Assembly: GCA_903959815.1 (NCBI GenBank)
Contig: CAJBYM010000081.1
Location: 1-47,294 of the forward strand
Direction of reading: 5' to 3'
Length of the DNA stretch: 47,294 nt
Origin: Candidatus Omnitrophota bacterium
GTDB lineage: Bacteria > Omnitrophota > Gorgyraeia > Zapsychrales > Fredricksoniimonadaceae
The notes under the pieces are model-generated. The model had not been told where the DNA came from and ran no database searches. It worked only from the letters and a program-made list of their open reading frames with translations. Positions within the stretch are counted from its first letter, which is position 1, and every line of letters starts with the position of its first letter. This document shows positions 1-8,899 of this stretch, in pieces. The position numbers and the translations under genes are program-made.

Positions 1-106
1 CGGGCGTCTGTTAGACGCCATCGCAGCTACAGAAGACTTTGTATCAAGAATTTTAAAAGCCCCTGTAGCTCGGGCGTCTGTTAGACGCCATCGCAGCTAC
101 AGGGGC
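1..106. repeat. Tandem hairpin repeat (two copies of a 32-bp unit)
   Basis: The same 32 bases occur at 1-32 and 71-102. Each copy contains the small hairpin GGCGTCT-gtt-AGACGCC. In the second copy this hairpin is nested inside a 12-bp outer stem, GCCCCTGTAGCT (59-70) with AGCTACAGGGGC (95-106), followed by GTTTT. The first copy is cut by the window edge, so its left arm is not visible. It could be a REP-like element or a terminator. No coding frame is credible here. Confidence 0.75.
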
Positions 107-108
107 GT

Positions 109-130
109 TTTGCCAAAAATCTTTGGCAAA
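109..130. repeat. Short perfect palindrome, apex AATC
   Basis: TTTGCCAAA (109-117), loop AATC (118-121) and TTTGGCAAA (122-130) form a perfect 9-bp stem just beyond the 3' end of tRNA-Pro. On the minus strand no strong T-run follows. The tetraloop matches other palindromes in this window at 17915, 22353 and 30278. Confidence 0.7.
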
Positions 131-133
131 TCG

Positions 134-207
134 TCGGGAAGCAGGGATTCGAACCCGGGACCCCTTGCTCCCAAAGCAAGTGCGCTAGCCAGCTGCGCCA
201 CTTCCCG
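134..207 (-). tRNA. tRNA-Pro (anticodon UGG)
   Basis: Read on the minus strand, a full cloverleaf runs from acceptor CGGGAAG (207-201) to CTTCCCG (141-135) with discriminator A at 134. The anticodon stem CTTGC/GCAAG closes the loop TTTGGGA, so the anticodon is TGG. The T-loop TTCGAAT is canonical, although the T-stem has one apparent mismatch. CCA is not encoded: the bases after the discriminator are CGA. Hairpins flank the gene on both sides. Confidence 0.93.
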
Positions 208-210
208 TTT

Positions 211-304
211 AATTTTTTGTTTCACAAAAAATTACCCGAAGGGCCGGCGTCAGAAATCTGAAAGATTTCTGAACTTTGCCGGAACGCCCCGCCTTTAGGC
301 GGGG
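211..304. repeat. Three consecutive perfect hairpins upstream of tRNA-Pro
   Basis: Three stems lie end to end. AATTTTTTGT/ACAAAAAATT (211-233, 3-nt loop). CAGAAATC/GATTTCTG (251-271), enclosed by CCGGC (244-248) and GCCGG (278-282). CCCCGCC/GGCGGGG (287-304, loop ttta). The stretch lies upstream of the minus-strand tRNA-Pro, so these are not its own terminators. Function is unknown. Confidence 0.65.
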
Positions 305-318
305 ACCTTCTTTATATA

Positions 319-359
319 AAAACTCGCCGCCATTATCCCTTGAGGAATAATAACGGCGG
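319..359 (-). terminator. Rho-independent terminator of the peroxiredoxin gene
   Basis: On the minus strand, about 35 nt after the peroxiredoxin stop codon, a CCGCC/GGCGG stem with inner ATTAT/ATAAT pairing (325-359) is followed by GTTTTTAT. This is a conventional intrinsic terminator. Confidence 0.7.
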
Positions 360-394
360 TTAGTATACCACGCGAAGTTTAAATCCTCAATTAC

Positions 395-979
395 CTATTT
401 TCCGAAGAATTCTTCCAGCCCTTTCTGATTAGGCTTCATCGCTTTATCACCTTTATGCCAGTTGGCCGGACATACTTCGCCATTCTTCTCGAAGAACTGA
501 AGCGCATCAACCATACGCAACACTTCTTGAACACTACGGCCCAGCGGCAGATCATTAACCACCTGGTGACGGACAATACCCTCTTTATCGATGAGAAATA
601 ACCCGCGGTATGCGACACCACGACCTTCAACCAAAACATCATAATCACGGGAAATGGTCTTATTAAGATCAGAAACAATAGGATAATGAACGCCCTCAAT
701 ACCGCCCTTCCCCTTGGGCGTTTTAAGCCACGCCAAATGACTGTAATGTGAGTCAACACTCACGGCCACAACCTGAGTACTGCGCTTGTTAAATTCTTCA
801 AGATGCTCGGCGAACGCATGAAGCTCGGTCGGACATACGAATGTAAAATCAAGCGGATAAAAGAAAAGCACAACGTGCTTGCCCTTAAACTGGCCCAGCG
901 AAAAATTCTCGATCACCTTATCCTCCTGAACCGCCACAGCTTTGAAATCAGGAGCTTGTTTGCCTACCAATACTGACAT
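395..979 (-). CDS. Typical 2-Cys peroxiredoxin (AhpC/Prx1 family)
   Basis: A 194-residue cytosolic thiol peroxidase that reduces hydrogen peroxide and organic hydroperoxides. The peroxidatic cysteine lies in the FVCPTE motif (C49) and the resolving cysteine in GEVCPANW (C170), the pattern of typical 2-Cys enzymes that form intersubunit disulfides. The length is normal for the family and no signal peptide is seen. A strong Shine-Dalgarno (AAGGAGG) precedes the ATG. It stands alone, diverging from the AsmA-like gene, with its own terminator. No dedicated AhpF-type reductase is present nearby, so the electron donor is probably thioredoxin (inference). Confidence 0.95.
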   Translation of the reverse strand: MSVLVGKQAPDFKAVAVQEDKVIENFSLGQFKGKHVVLFFYPLDFTFVCPTELHAFAEHLEEFNKRSTQVVAVSVDSHYSHLAWLKTPKGKGGIEGVHYPIVSDLNKTISRDYDVLVEGRGVAYRGLFLIDKEGIVRHQVVNDLPLGRSVQEVLRMVDALQFFEKNGEVCPANWHKGDKAMKPNQKGLEEFFGK

Positions 980-1075
980 TGCCTTCCTCCTTATTATAGG
1001 TCATCTTTAAGTTAACTGCATGTTGGTCGAGCGAACCCTTGAACAATTACAAGAAATCGGTTACCTTATTACTCT

Positions 1076-4000
1076 ATGGTCATAACATTCTCGCCCCTTA
1101 CCAGAAAGATCTCGCTCGCCATGGCTGTGATCTTTTTTATTTTCGCGGCCGGCCTTTTTTATGTCAACAAGATCCTGCTGCCCATACAAGTTAAAGGCAT
1201 GGCGATCCAAGCCGCAACCGATGCTCTCAAACGCAATGTCAGCTTTGATTCGCTTCAATACAGCCCTCTACGTGGCTTTGTCATCACCAATCTTATCATT
1301 ACCGAGAAAAATGATCCTTCGCGGACCTTTGTTCGTGCCAAAAACGCTTCAGCCCAGATCCTGTTCTTTGCCTTATTACAAAAGAAGTTGATCATCCCCT
1401 CACTGCGCATCGAATCACCCGAGATCGTGATCACACGAACCCGCAAAGATCTTTGGAATTTCAGTGATCTTCTTCCCGGGCCAGGATCTGCCGGAAACTC
1501 TGCATCCACCCCACCGCTAGACGTGATCATTAGCGGATTTACCATGACAGGCGGACACATTATCGTCAATGACCCAAGCCTCGAAGATAACTTCAGTGAA
1601 GAGATCAACGTGCCGCAGATCAAAGGATCTTTATCCCTCAAAGGAGCCTTCAACATATCGGGCGACATCTCCTTGCCAGCCACCCAGGGCTCTCTCAAAT
1701 TTGACACCCGCATCGGCATCCAGGATCAGTCTTTCAAAGGAACGTTCAAAGCTAAAAACATCAACATTAACCGCTACCTGCGTTTTTCTCCGTCCGATCT
1801 TCCTGTGAAGATCCAAAATCTTATGTTAGCTGACGCAGAGGTCTCCGCATTGCTTGAAGGCAAGAATGCAAACCTTTCCGCTGACATGACGCTACCCGCC
1901 CTCAATATCACCCTGAGCGACGGCACAAAAATCCAGGGTGATATCACGTTATCCAAAGTATTAGCCAGCATGAGCGGTGCCAATATTTCCGTCCACGGCT
2001 CTCTCTATGCCAATAAATTCGCGGCAGAAACAAGCACAGGCCTGACCCTCAACATGAGCACCCTGCGCACTGCCAATGCCCAGATGACTATTAAAGAAAA
2101 CTTGCTTACCGCTTCCGGAGATCTCGACGCCCGTGACATGGACCTTGTGCTCAATACCGATCAAAAAATAAAGGCCAGCGTCAACATCTCCGCCCTGACC
2201 GTCACACAAAACACAAAAGGATATGGCATCACCGGTGAAATCAAAGCAGATGATGTGCTTCTCATGTTAGGCAAAGACCAATCTCTCTCTGGCAATGCTA
2301 CGCTCAAGAAGATGTCCGCACTCATCGAAGGTTCTGCGATCGAAATGAAAACAGACGTGGATATCAAAGGGGCGGCGCTCAACCTGCCCGGCACATCCGT
2401 CAAAACCGACATCACGGCCCCAGGAACACGCCTGAACTTTGATGCAGGACGCCTCGAAACAGAGCTCCGCGCTGCTTTCAAAGATCTTTCCCTCAAGACC
2501 CAGAACATGTCCGTATCGGGAGCATCCAACGCACCGGAACTAACAGCTCACGTGATCCTCGATCCCAAGTCTGCATTGCCCTTAAGTTACACGGGGACTC
2601 TTAAACTCGCCGACCTTGCCATAAGTGGTGTGCCCCAAGTCGGTGAGATCAAAGACATCCGGGGAGAAATAACATTCAAGACCGAAAGCGCAGCCACAGA
2701 CACCCTGACCTTCACCGTACTTAACACCCCAGTCAACATCAATGGCGAGATCTCGAATTTCCAAAACCCCAAGATCAACGCAAGTGCCACGATCAATAAA
2801 GCCGACCTTTCCCTTATTGAGAAACTCATTCCCGAGCTCATCAAAGATCAAGGCCTGACCATCAAAGGCACTGCCGCCATCAATGCAACCTTCTCAGGAT
2901 CGTTGGCCAAAATACAAGAAGCCCAGATCAATGCAAATGCAAAACTTACTGACGCCAGCGTCGAAAGCAAGAAACTGAATCAGAGCGTATCTTCCATCAA
3001 CGGACTGGTCGAATACAAAACACCAGTCCTGTCATGGAAAGATCTTTCTGTCCGCTATCAGAACAAAGCCTGGACATCCCATGGCTCTTTGCAAGATTTT
3101 ATCAATCCCATCATCAGTGCTACTGTCGAAACAGAAAACCTGACCGCGAACATTGAAGCCAAGAAAAAAGACAGCAAGGTCCAGCTCACCTCCCTGTCAG
3201 GCACCTATTTCGATTCAACCTATGAACTGATCGGCGATATTTTCCTGCCGGAAGGACAGTCGCCAAACATCGACATCAACGGTGAATTCAAACTATCTTT
3301 ACGCGATCTGCCGAAAATGCTGCCGCCCGAACAGGCCAAACAGATCGAAGCCCTGCAACTCGCCGGCATCCTTAAGATCAAAACACAGCTCAAGGGCACG
3401 CCCCAGGACTGGCCATCTCTTACGTCCACAACTTCAATCGAGACTCCGGCCCTTTATATGCTGGGCTATCAGATCGCAGATCTGAACATCAACGCGCAAC
3501 AAAAAAATGGTGAAGTCAACCCGCTGACCATCAATGGCAAACTTTACGGCGGAGATCTCAACACAACCTCCACGGTTATGCTTAAAGAAAAAGGGTTCCC
3601 CTTCACAGCAAAAGCCAAACTCGATAATACGAGCCTGGAACTTCTCAAGAAAGATACGCCGCTCAAACAGCAGCAGCTCTCAGGCCTCGTTTTTGCCACA
3701 GCTGATCTTAAAGGCAACCTGATGGATATCCGCAGCATGCAAGGTGGCGTGACCATGAAGATCTCCCATGGATATCTGTGGTCGCTCGAGATCCTCTCGA
3801 AAGTATTAAGCATCCTCTCCTCCACATTCCAGGGGGGAGACGTCATCATCACGGATGCAGACGCGACCTTCAAGATCATCGATCAAAAGATCATGACCGA
3901 CAACCTCACGCTGCGCAGCGCAACCGTCACGCTCGTTGCTGAAGGCTGGGTCGACTTTGACCAGAACATTGAGCTTAATATCCGCCCGCGGATCGAACCA

Positions 4001-4180
4001 AAATCCTCGGATGGAACAACCAACCCTTTAACCATGATCAATCCGACGGACGGCCTGGTGAACATCCGGGTTTATAACACATTAACAGCGCCCAAGTTCG
4101 AACATAACATCAGCGCACCCCAAATGATCAAGAAAACCATCCAGAACACGGTTGGGACTTTTCTCAAAATGTTCGAATAA
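1076..4180 (+). CDS. AsmA-family large envelope protein
   Basis: A 1034-residue protein with one N-terminal transmembrane helix (about residues 10-32) followed by a long beta-rich periplasmic region. The pattern of a short N-terminal anchor, a 'LRIESPEIVITR'-like strand and repeats of alternating hydrophobic strands is that of AsmA/TamB/YhdP-type proteins. A C-terminal AsmA_2-like region lies around residues 880-1000 (GYLWSLEILSKV, then TDNLTLRSATVTLVAEGWVDF). Such proteins are implicated in lipid transport between the inner and outer membranes, which would fit a diderm cell. No good Shine-Dalgarno precedes the ATG at 1076; another ATG lies at 1121. It is a single gene, upstream of thiS by 45 bp. 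Confidence 0.82.
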   Translation: MVITFSPLTRKISLAMAVIFFIFAAGLFYVNKILLPIQVKGMAIQAATDALKRNVSFDSLQYSPLRGFVITNLIITEKNDPSRTFVRAKNASAQILFFALLQKKLIIPSLRIESPEIVITRTRKDLWNFSDLLPGPGSAGNSASTPPLDVIISGFTMTGGHIIVNDPSLEDNFSEEINVPQIKGSLSLKGAFNISGDISLPATQGSLKFDTRIGIQDQSFKGTFKAKNININRYLRFSPSDLPVKIQNLMLADAEVSALLEGKNANLSADMTLPALNITLSDGTKIQGDITLSKVLASMSGANISVHGSLYANKFAAETSTGLTLNMSTLRTANAQMTIKENLLTASGDLDARDMDLVLNTDQKIKASVNISALTVTQNTKGYGITGEIKADDVLLMLGKDQSLSGNATLKKMSALIEGSAIEMKTDVDIKGAALNLPGTSVKTDITAPGTRLNFDAGRLETELRAAFKDLSLKTQNMSVSGASNAPELTAHVILDPKSALPLSYTGTLKLADLAISGVPQVGEIKDIRGEITFKTESAATDTLTFTVLNTPVNINGEISNFQNPKINASATINKADLSLIEKLIPELIKDQGLTIKGTAAINATFSGSLAKIQEAQINANAKLTDASVESKKLNQSVSSINGLVEYKTPVLSWKDLSVRYQNKAWTSHGSLQDFINPIISATVETENLTANIEAKKKDSKVQLTSLSGTYFDSTYELIGDIFLPEGQSPNIDINGEFKLSLRDLPKMLPPEQAKQIEALQLAGILKIKTQLKGTPQDWPSLTSTTSIETPALYMLGYQIADLNINAQQKNGEVNPLTINGKLYGGDLNTTSTVMLKEKGFPFTAKAKLDNTSLELLKKDTPLKQQQLSGLVFATADLKGNLMDIRSMQGGVTMKISHGYLWSLEILSKVLSILSSTFQGGDVIITDADATFKIIDQKIMTDNLTLRSATVTLVAEGWVDFDQNIELNIRPRIEPKSSDGTTNPLTMINPTDGLVNIRVYNTLTAPKFEHNISAPQMIKKTIQNTVGTFLKMFE

Positions 4181-4225
4181 GCCCCGGTATAGACGGCCTT
4201 GCATTTTATGCGTCGTTGATCTAAG

Positions 4226-4435
4226 ATGTCGGTCATGATCCTGACCATCAACGGACAACCCAAAACAATTCCCGACGAGGCCTGTGTTCAAGCCACGGTC
4301 GCCCTCTTTTGCAAAGATCCTGGCCTGGTCATTGCAGAATTAAACGGCACCATCGTCGAACGCGCCCAATGGGCCGCCACACGCCTTAACTCCAACGACA
4401 AGCTCGAGCTGATCACCTTCGTCGGAGGCGGATAA
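4226..4435 (+). CDS. thiS: Sulfur carrier protein ThiS
   Basis: A 69-residue ubiquitin-like protein ending in the diglycine tail (FVGGG). Its C-terminus is adenylated by ThiF and converted to a thiocarboxylate that donates sulfur to the thiazole ring of thiamine. Length and the N-terminal MILTINGQ strand fit the family; translation could also begin at the internal ATG at 4235. It lies 3 bp before thiG in an evident thiSGHF operon. No TPP riboswitch core is apparent in the 45 bp upstream. Confidence 0.92.
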   Translation: MSVMILTINGQPKTIPDEACVQATVALFCKDPGLVIAELNGTIVERAQWAATRLNSNDKLELITFVGGG

Positions 4436-4438
4436 ACC

Positions 4439-5209
4439 ATGCCCGATACATTTAAACTTGCAGGTCGAGAATTCCGCTCACGCTTCCTTCTGGGAACAGG
4501 AAAATTCAAGAACAAGGAAGATCTCAAGGATAGCATCATCGCATCCAAAGCCGAGATCGTAACGGTCGCGCTGCGCCGCATTGACCTTGAGCAGCATGAA
4601 AACAATATCCTAAGCTATATCCCCAAAAACGTAACGCTCCTGACAAACACCTCAGGTGCCCGTAACGCGGATGAAGCGGTGCGCATCGCGCGACTGGCCA
4701 AGGCCTCGGGGCAGGGCAACTGGATCAAGATCGAAGTCATCAATGATTCCAAATACCTCCTGCCTGACAATGAAGAAACTGTAAAGGCGACCAGGATCCT
4801 GGCTGCCGAAGGATTTGTGATCCTTCCTTACGTAACACCTGACCTTTACATCGCACGCAAACTTGTGGACGCTGGCGCTGCGGCTATCATGCCACTCGGA
4901 TCATTCATCGGATCAAACCTTGGTCTGCGCACACGCGAATTCATCCAGGTCCTGATCGACGAGATCGAGATCCCTGTCATCGTTGATGCCGGGATTGGCG
5001 CGCCATCACATGCGTGTGATGCCATGGAAATGGGCGCCGACGCGGTCCTGGTCAATACGGCTGTCGCTATCGCACAAAAACCGGCCGTCCTGGCCCGTGC
5101 GTTCGCACAAGCGGTCGAAGCTGGCCGTGCAGGATATTTAAGCGGCCTTCCATCTGCCCAACACACAGCTGATGCCTCTTCGCCCCTTACCGGATTTCTA
5201 TTCGAATGA
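4439..5209 (+). CDS. thiG: Thiazole synthase ThiG
   Basis: A 256-residue TIM-barrel enzyme that condenses 1-deoxy-xylulose 5-phosphate, dehydroglycine and ThiS thiocarboxylate into the thiazole phosphate of thiamine. The Schiff-base lysine is expected at K97 in WIKIEV. The glycine-rich phosphate-binding segments (PLGSFIGSN, VDAGIGAPSHA, GADAVLVNTA) are intact. It overlaps thiH by 4 bp (ATGA), which supports translational coupling. Confidence 0.96.
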   Translation: MPDTFKLAGREFRSRFLLGTGKFKNKEDLKDSIIASKAEIVTVALRRIDLEQHENNILSYIPKNVTLLTNTSGARNADEAVRIARLAKASGQGNWIKIEVINDSKYLLPDNEETVKATRILAAEGFVILPYVTPDLYIARKLVDAGAAAIMPLGSFIGSNLGLRTREFIQVLIDEIEIPVIVDAGIGAPSHACDAMEMGADAVLVNTAVAIAQKPAVLARAFAQAVEAGRAGYLSGLPSAQHTADASSPLTGFLFE

Positions 5210-6216
5210 CCCCTGAAAAGATCCGCGCCATCCTTAACGACAATGACCGCGGGCACCTGGAAACACTGGCGCAAAATGCCCAACACCTCACCCGTCAATA
5301 TTTCGGACGAGCCATAGGGCTTTATACCCCGCTATATCTATCCAATTACTGCTCAAGCCATTGTGTTTACTGCGGATTTCACAGCCACCACAAGATCACC
5401 CGCATCAAATTATCACCAGCCGATATGAACATCGAGATGCAGGCGATCGCACGGACAGGTGTTCAAAACATCCTGCTGCTGACAGGAGAATCACCCCAGG
5501 CAACACCGCTCGCCTATCTTGTCGACGCAGTCCTATGCGCCAAGAAATACTTTCAGGGGATCTCGCTTGAAATATACCCTATGACCCAAGTCGATTATCG
5601 CGCGCTTTATGAGGCAGGCGCTGATGCCGTCACCATCTATCAAGAAACCTACGACCGTCAGCGCTACAGTGAAGTCCATCTGGCAGGAGAGAAAAGAAAT
5701 TATGATTTTCGGCGCGGCGCACCACAGCGTATAGCTTTAGCCGGCATGCGCCAGATATCGCTGGGAGCTCTTTTAGGCCTTGGCCCTGTGGCAGAAGATC
5801 TCGCCTCCCTGTATCAGCATCTGCGCGAACTGGAAAAAGAATTCCCGGGGATAGAGTACAGTTTATCCTTCCCCCGGCTTCGCACGATCAAAGCCCAGGA
5901 ATTTGCCGCAGCACATATCAACGATACCACCTTTGTCAAGATCCTGTGCCTGACACGCGTGCTTTTCCCGCGTGTGGGGATCAACCTCTCAACCCGCGAA
6001 ACAGCAAGCCTCCGCAACCAGCTCATCGAACTGTGCGTCACGCGCATATCCATTGGTTCCAAAACAAGTGTCGGTGGGTATCTCGAAGATGCCACACCAC
6101 GGGACCCGCAATTTGATATCGCGGATGAACGCAGCGCGGCCGATATGATAAAATACTTAAAAGAACATAGCTTTGACCCGGTGTTCACAGATTGGCGAAG
6201 AATCGAGAATTCATGA
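5206..6216 (+). CDS. thiH: 2-iminoacetate synthase ThiH (radical SAM)
   Basis: A 336-residue radical SAM enzyme that cleaves tyrosine to give dehydroglycine for ThiG; this is the anaerobic-type route, as opposed to the oxygen-dependent ThiO route. The 4Fe-4S cluster cysteines C49, C53 and C56 form the CxxxCxxC motif within YLSNYCSSHCVYCGF. The family region after the barrel (SLSFPRLR, INLSTRETASLRN) is present. It is slightly shorter than the roughly 370-residue enterobacterial protein, mainly at the N-terminus. Confidence 0.95.
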   Translation: MTPEKIRAILNDNDRGHLETLAQNAQHLTRQYFGRAIGLYTPLYLSNYCSSHCVYCGFHSHHKITRIKLSPADMNIEMQAIARTGVQNILLLTGESPQATPLAYLVDAVLCAKKYFQGISLEIYPMTQVDYRALYEAGADAVTIYQETYDRQRYSEVHLAGEKRNYDFRRGAPQRIALAGMRQISLGALLGLGPVAEDLASLYQHLRELEKEFPGIEYSLSFPRLRTIKAQEFAAAHINDTTFVKILCLTRVLFPRVGINLSTRETASLRNQLIELCVTRISIGSKTSVGGYLEDATPRDPQFDIADERSAADMIKYLKEHSFDPVFTDWRRIENS

Positions 6217-6818
6217 ACACATTTGAAAAAGCCTTGCTGCGCTATCTTACCGCCGAACAACTGGCCGCGATCCAAAAAACAAAGATCGGCATCGGCGGCG
6301 CGGGTGGGCTCGGCTCTCATGTGGCGACCATCCTCACCCGCAGCGGATTCCGTCAATTCGAGATCCTCGACAAAGATATCGTTGAGGCATCAAATCTCAA
6401 CCGGCAAAACTACACCTTGGCCGATATCGGAAAACCCAAAGTGACGTGCCTGCGAAACATTCTTCTATCCATTAATCCGGACATTGACCTCGCGATCCAT
6501 CAACAAGAATGGACGAAAGAGACCGCAGCCGGACTCTTTCAGACCTGCGAAATCATGGTCGAAGCTTTTGACCAAGCTTCATTTAAAATTGATTTTGTAG
6601 AATATTACCGTACGCGCGCACCTTACGTGGTCAGCGGAAACGGCATGGCAGGATTTGATGTTAAAACAGAACTAATAACCCGCAAGGTTGGAAATGTTTT
6701 TATCATTGGAGATGGGATAACCGACATCTCCGACGGACATCCTCCACTTGCTCCACGCGTGATCGAATGCGCGGCCAAGATGGCAAAAATCATCTTTCAA
6801 CTTACCTTCCCATCATAG
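6213..6818 (+). CDS. thiF: ThiS adenylyltransferase ThiF (short, family 2)
   Basis: A 201-residue E1-like enzyme that adenylates the ThiS C-terminus. The nucleotide-binding GIGGAGGLGS loop is near residues 26-35. The ending (GDGITDISDGHPPLAPRV) matches the short ThiF form common in clostridia and other anaerobes, which lacks the C-terminal CxxC zinc motif of E. coli ThiF. The ATG at 6213 overlaps the thiH stop (ATGA) and is preferred over the TTG at 6192. The gene ends convergently, overlapping the minus-strand pilin-like gene by 6 bp. Confidence 0.9.
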   Translation: MNTFEKALLRYLTAEQLAAIQKTKIGIGGAGGLGSHVATILTRSGFRQFEILDKDIVEASNLNRQNYTLADIGKPKVTCLRNILLSINPDIDLAIHQQEWTKETAAGLFQTCEIMVEAFDQASFKIDFVEYYRTRAPYVVSGNGMAGFDVKTELITRKVGNVFIIGDGITDISDGHPPLAPRVIECAAKMAKIIFQLTFPS

Positions 6819-7628
6819 TTCATTAGGATCTACGGGAAGACTAACGCACGTCGGATCTGTTTTACAGGCAAATCTTGTGAAACTCTTTCCGCACGTTGCA
6901 CTATAAGCCCTTTCTCCGACCTTACATCCGCGAACCGCACCTCCGGTATCCAAACAACGCCCCTCCATACCCGCAGGAAAAGGCGGCTGCATTTCCGGAA
7001 TCTGCGGCAATGTTTCACGCGTAGCACATAAATTGGGTATCGCTTCCTCTTCATGCCCCGGATCAATGATGTCTCCGTCTGTTTCGCCGCCGCCTGAGCC
7101 ATTCTCATTCTCATCACCGGTCCCTAGCGCTCCACGCGCCATGCCAGATGCCGCTGCGCGCGCCAAACCCGACACTTCACTGCCCGGCGTTGAACCTTCG
7201 TTATTAGTAGATTCTCCATTAGGCCCCATGGGCAAAGCACCTCCCTCAACAACGATACCGCACCCCCCGGGAACCGAAGCCAAACAACACGCCGAATCCT
7301 GAACACATCCCTGGGTCACATTACAGCCTCCCGGCGCACATTCACGCGATGATTTCTTCTCAAGGACACCACAGCCAACAGGTGCGCACATCCCCACAGG
7401 GGGCCAATTGGCAGGATTATTACTCGGCGGATTACAGATGCATGATTCCATCGCCGCAAGTTTAATATGCTCGTTAAAAGAATCCCCTCGGGTATTATCC
7501 ATCCCGTGGAAACGTGCACCAATAGAATTAACCAGAAAAGGCCCTCCGAACATGATCGCCGTCATGACAATAATGGCAATGACCACATATTCAAGCATGA
7601 CCTGAGCTGACGTATTTTTAGACACCAT
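6813..7628 (-). CDS. Pilin-like cysteine-rich secreted protein
   Basis: A 271-residue protein with a hydrophobic N-terminal helix (about 14-29) preceded by AQVMLEY, resembling the Flp/TadE class of pilin-like signal anchors, where a Glu (here E13) sits at the start of the helix. The rest is extracytoplasmic in character: 16 cysteines all after residue 60, several Gly/Ser/Asn-rich linkers and an acidic stretch around 175-200. No known globular domain was recognised. A strong Shine-Dalgarno (AAGGAGG) precedes the ATG. It shares the AQxMxEY head with the protein at 45498-46055. The export route and assembly partners are not in this window. Confidence 0.7.
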   Translation of the reverse strand: MVSKNTSAQVMLEYVVIAIIVMTAIMFGGPFLVNSIGARFHGMDNTRGDSFNEHIKLAAMESCICNPPSNNPANWPPVGMCAPVGCGVLEKKSSRECAPGGCNVTQGCVQDSACCLASVPGGCGIVVEGGALPMGPNGESTNNEGSTPGSEVSGLARAAASGMARGALGTGDENENGSGGGETDGDIIDPGHEEEAIPNLCATRETLPQIPEMQPPFPAGMEGRCLDTGGAVRGCKVGERAYSATCGKSFTRFACKTDPTCVSLPVDPNEL

Positions 7629-7687
7629 AAGACCTCCTTATCCTTTTCAATAAATATAACATATCCTCCGAACGTTAACCCGGAGAA

Positions 7688-8614
7688 TCAATCCATGTCA
7701 AAGGCACAGCCCATATCCGCAAGCATCCCTTGATCATCACGCCAATTCTTTTGAGCCTTCACATGAAGCTCCAGGAACACCTTCGTTTCCAGAAGCACTT
7801 CCAGTTCTTCGCGCGCCATGGTCCCTACCTTCTTGAGCATCTGCCCTTTGGCGCCGATCACGATCTCTTTTTGTGAATCACGCTCAACAAAAATGACCGC
7901 ACGGATACGGGTCGTCTTGCCTTTGACGGGCCGCATCTCTTCAATGACAACAGCGATCGAATGCGGCAATTCTTCCCGCGTTAAAAGAAAAAGTTTCTCG
8001 CGAAGGATGTCACCCACAAGTTGACGTTGCGGCGTATCGGAAATGATATCAGGCTCATAAAAGAAAGGTCCTTGCGGCAAGAAACCAAAAAGAATATCGA
8101 CCAGCTTGTCCGTTTGAATACCATCACGCCCGGAAACAGGGATCATGACAAAATCTTTCATCTGATCCACACTCTTGCCTTTAGCCTCTTCCCACAATGC
8201 AATATATTGATGAATGAATTCACCTTTAAGATCGATCTTATTCAAAACCATGACGACAGGCACCTTTACCGACTTCAAACGCTGGGAGATCTGATGCTCT
8301 TCTTCCCCGACGGGCTTGGACGTATCGACCACATAAACCACAACATCAACACCATCAAGGCTGTTCTGCGAGGTTCTGTTCATAAAACGATCAAGCCCGT
8401 CACGCCCCGAATGCCACCCTGGCGTATCTACAAACACGATCTGCCCGCGCTCATCGGTAAAAATACCACGCACACTGGTGCGCGTGGTCTGCGGCACAGG
8501 CGAAACGATCGCAACCTTTTCCTGCACCAGCTGATTAAGAAGCGTGGACTTACCCGTATTGGGACGACCGACAATGGAAACAAACCCGCACTTTAACGCT
8601 TTGACGTCAGACAT
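7688..8614 (-). CDS. era: GTPase Era
   Basis: A 308-residue Ras-like GTPase that binds the 3' end of 16S rRNA and assists small-subunit maturation. The P-loop GRPNTGKS is at residues 16-23, the G3 motif DTPG at 63-66, and the G4 motif NKID near 125. The C-terminal KH domain carries the KGQMLKKVG loop. The Shine-Dalgarno GGGAGG is well placed. The stop of the upstream PQ-loop gene overlaps its start by 8 bp, which suggests cotranscription. Confidence 0.96.
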   Translation of the reverse strand: MSDVKALKCGFVSIVGRPNTGKSTLLNQLVQEKVAIVSPVPQTTRTSVRGIFTDERGQIVFVDTPGWHSGRDGLDRFMNRTSQNSLDGVDVVVYVVDTSKPVGEEEHQISQRLKSVKVPVVMVLNKIDLKGEFIHQYIALWEEAKGKSVDQMKDFVMIPVSGRDGIQTDKLVDILFGFLPQGPFFYEPDIISDTPQRQLVGDILREKLFLLTREELPHSIAVVIEEMRPVKGKTTRIRAVIFVERDSQKEIVIGAKGQMLKKVGTMAREELEVLLETKVFLELHVKAQKNWRDDQGMLADMGCAFDMD

Positions 8615-8885
8615 CCGTTCCTCCCGAGCGATATTTCATAACAACAACCACAACGCTTGTGAACAATATGAAATTCACAAAACTGAACACTTTAAGAACA
8701 AGTTCCTGTGTCACAAGCGCCCATGGCACCATGAGCAGCATGCAACCCCATACACCCCACAACCAAAAAAGCGATAGATCGTGGGAGGACTTGCGCTGGA
8801 TGATCTTGACAATGAGCGGAATATTCCATAACGGCATCACCACAGATGCGATCAACGCCAATAACTCAAGAGGATGCATGGTCAT
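8607..8885 (-). CDS. Small PQ-loop/SemiSWEET-like membrane protein
   Basis: A 92-residue protein with three predicted transmembrane helices. A PQ-loop-like motif (WNIPLIVKIIQRKSSHDLS) joins the first two helices, as in SemiSWEET half-transporters, which dimerise to pass small sugars. The substrate is unknown. An in-frame TTG at 8915 would add 10 residues overlapping the upstream kinase; the ATG at 8885 is favoured. It sits between a sugar-type kinase and era. Confidence 0.7.
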   Translation of the reverse strand: MTMHPLELLALIASVVMPLWNIPLIVKIIQRKSSHDLSLFWLWGVWGCMLLMVPWALVTQELVLKVFSFVNFILFTSVVVVVMKYRSGGTDV

Positions 8886-8899
8886 ATCAAAGATGCCTA

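Noticed and set aside
1-102. A CRISPR array
   Set aside because: Only two repeat copies are present, each an internal hairpin; there is no spacer series and no cas gene.
110-298. A small open frame over the tRNA-Pro locus
   Set aside because: It overlaps the tRNA and the hairpins and has no Shine-Dalgarno; the tRNA explains the sequence.
993-998. A TATAAT upstream of the peroxiredoxin
   Set aside because: It lies so close to the Shine-Dalgarno that initiation would leave almost no leader, and no -35 box is at a proper distance.
4181-4225. A TPP riboswitch before thiS
   Set aside because: No CTGAGA core or supporting stems are visible in the 45-bp gap, so regulation by TPP at this position is not supported.
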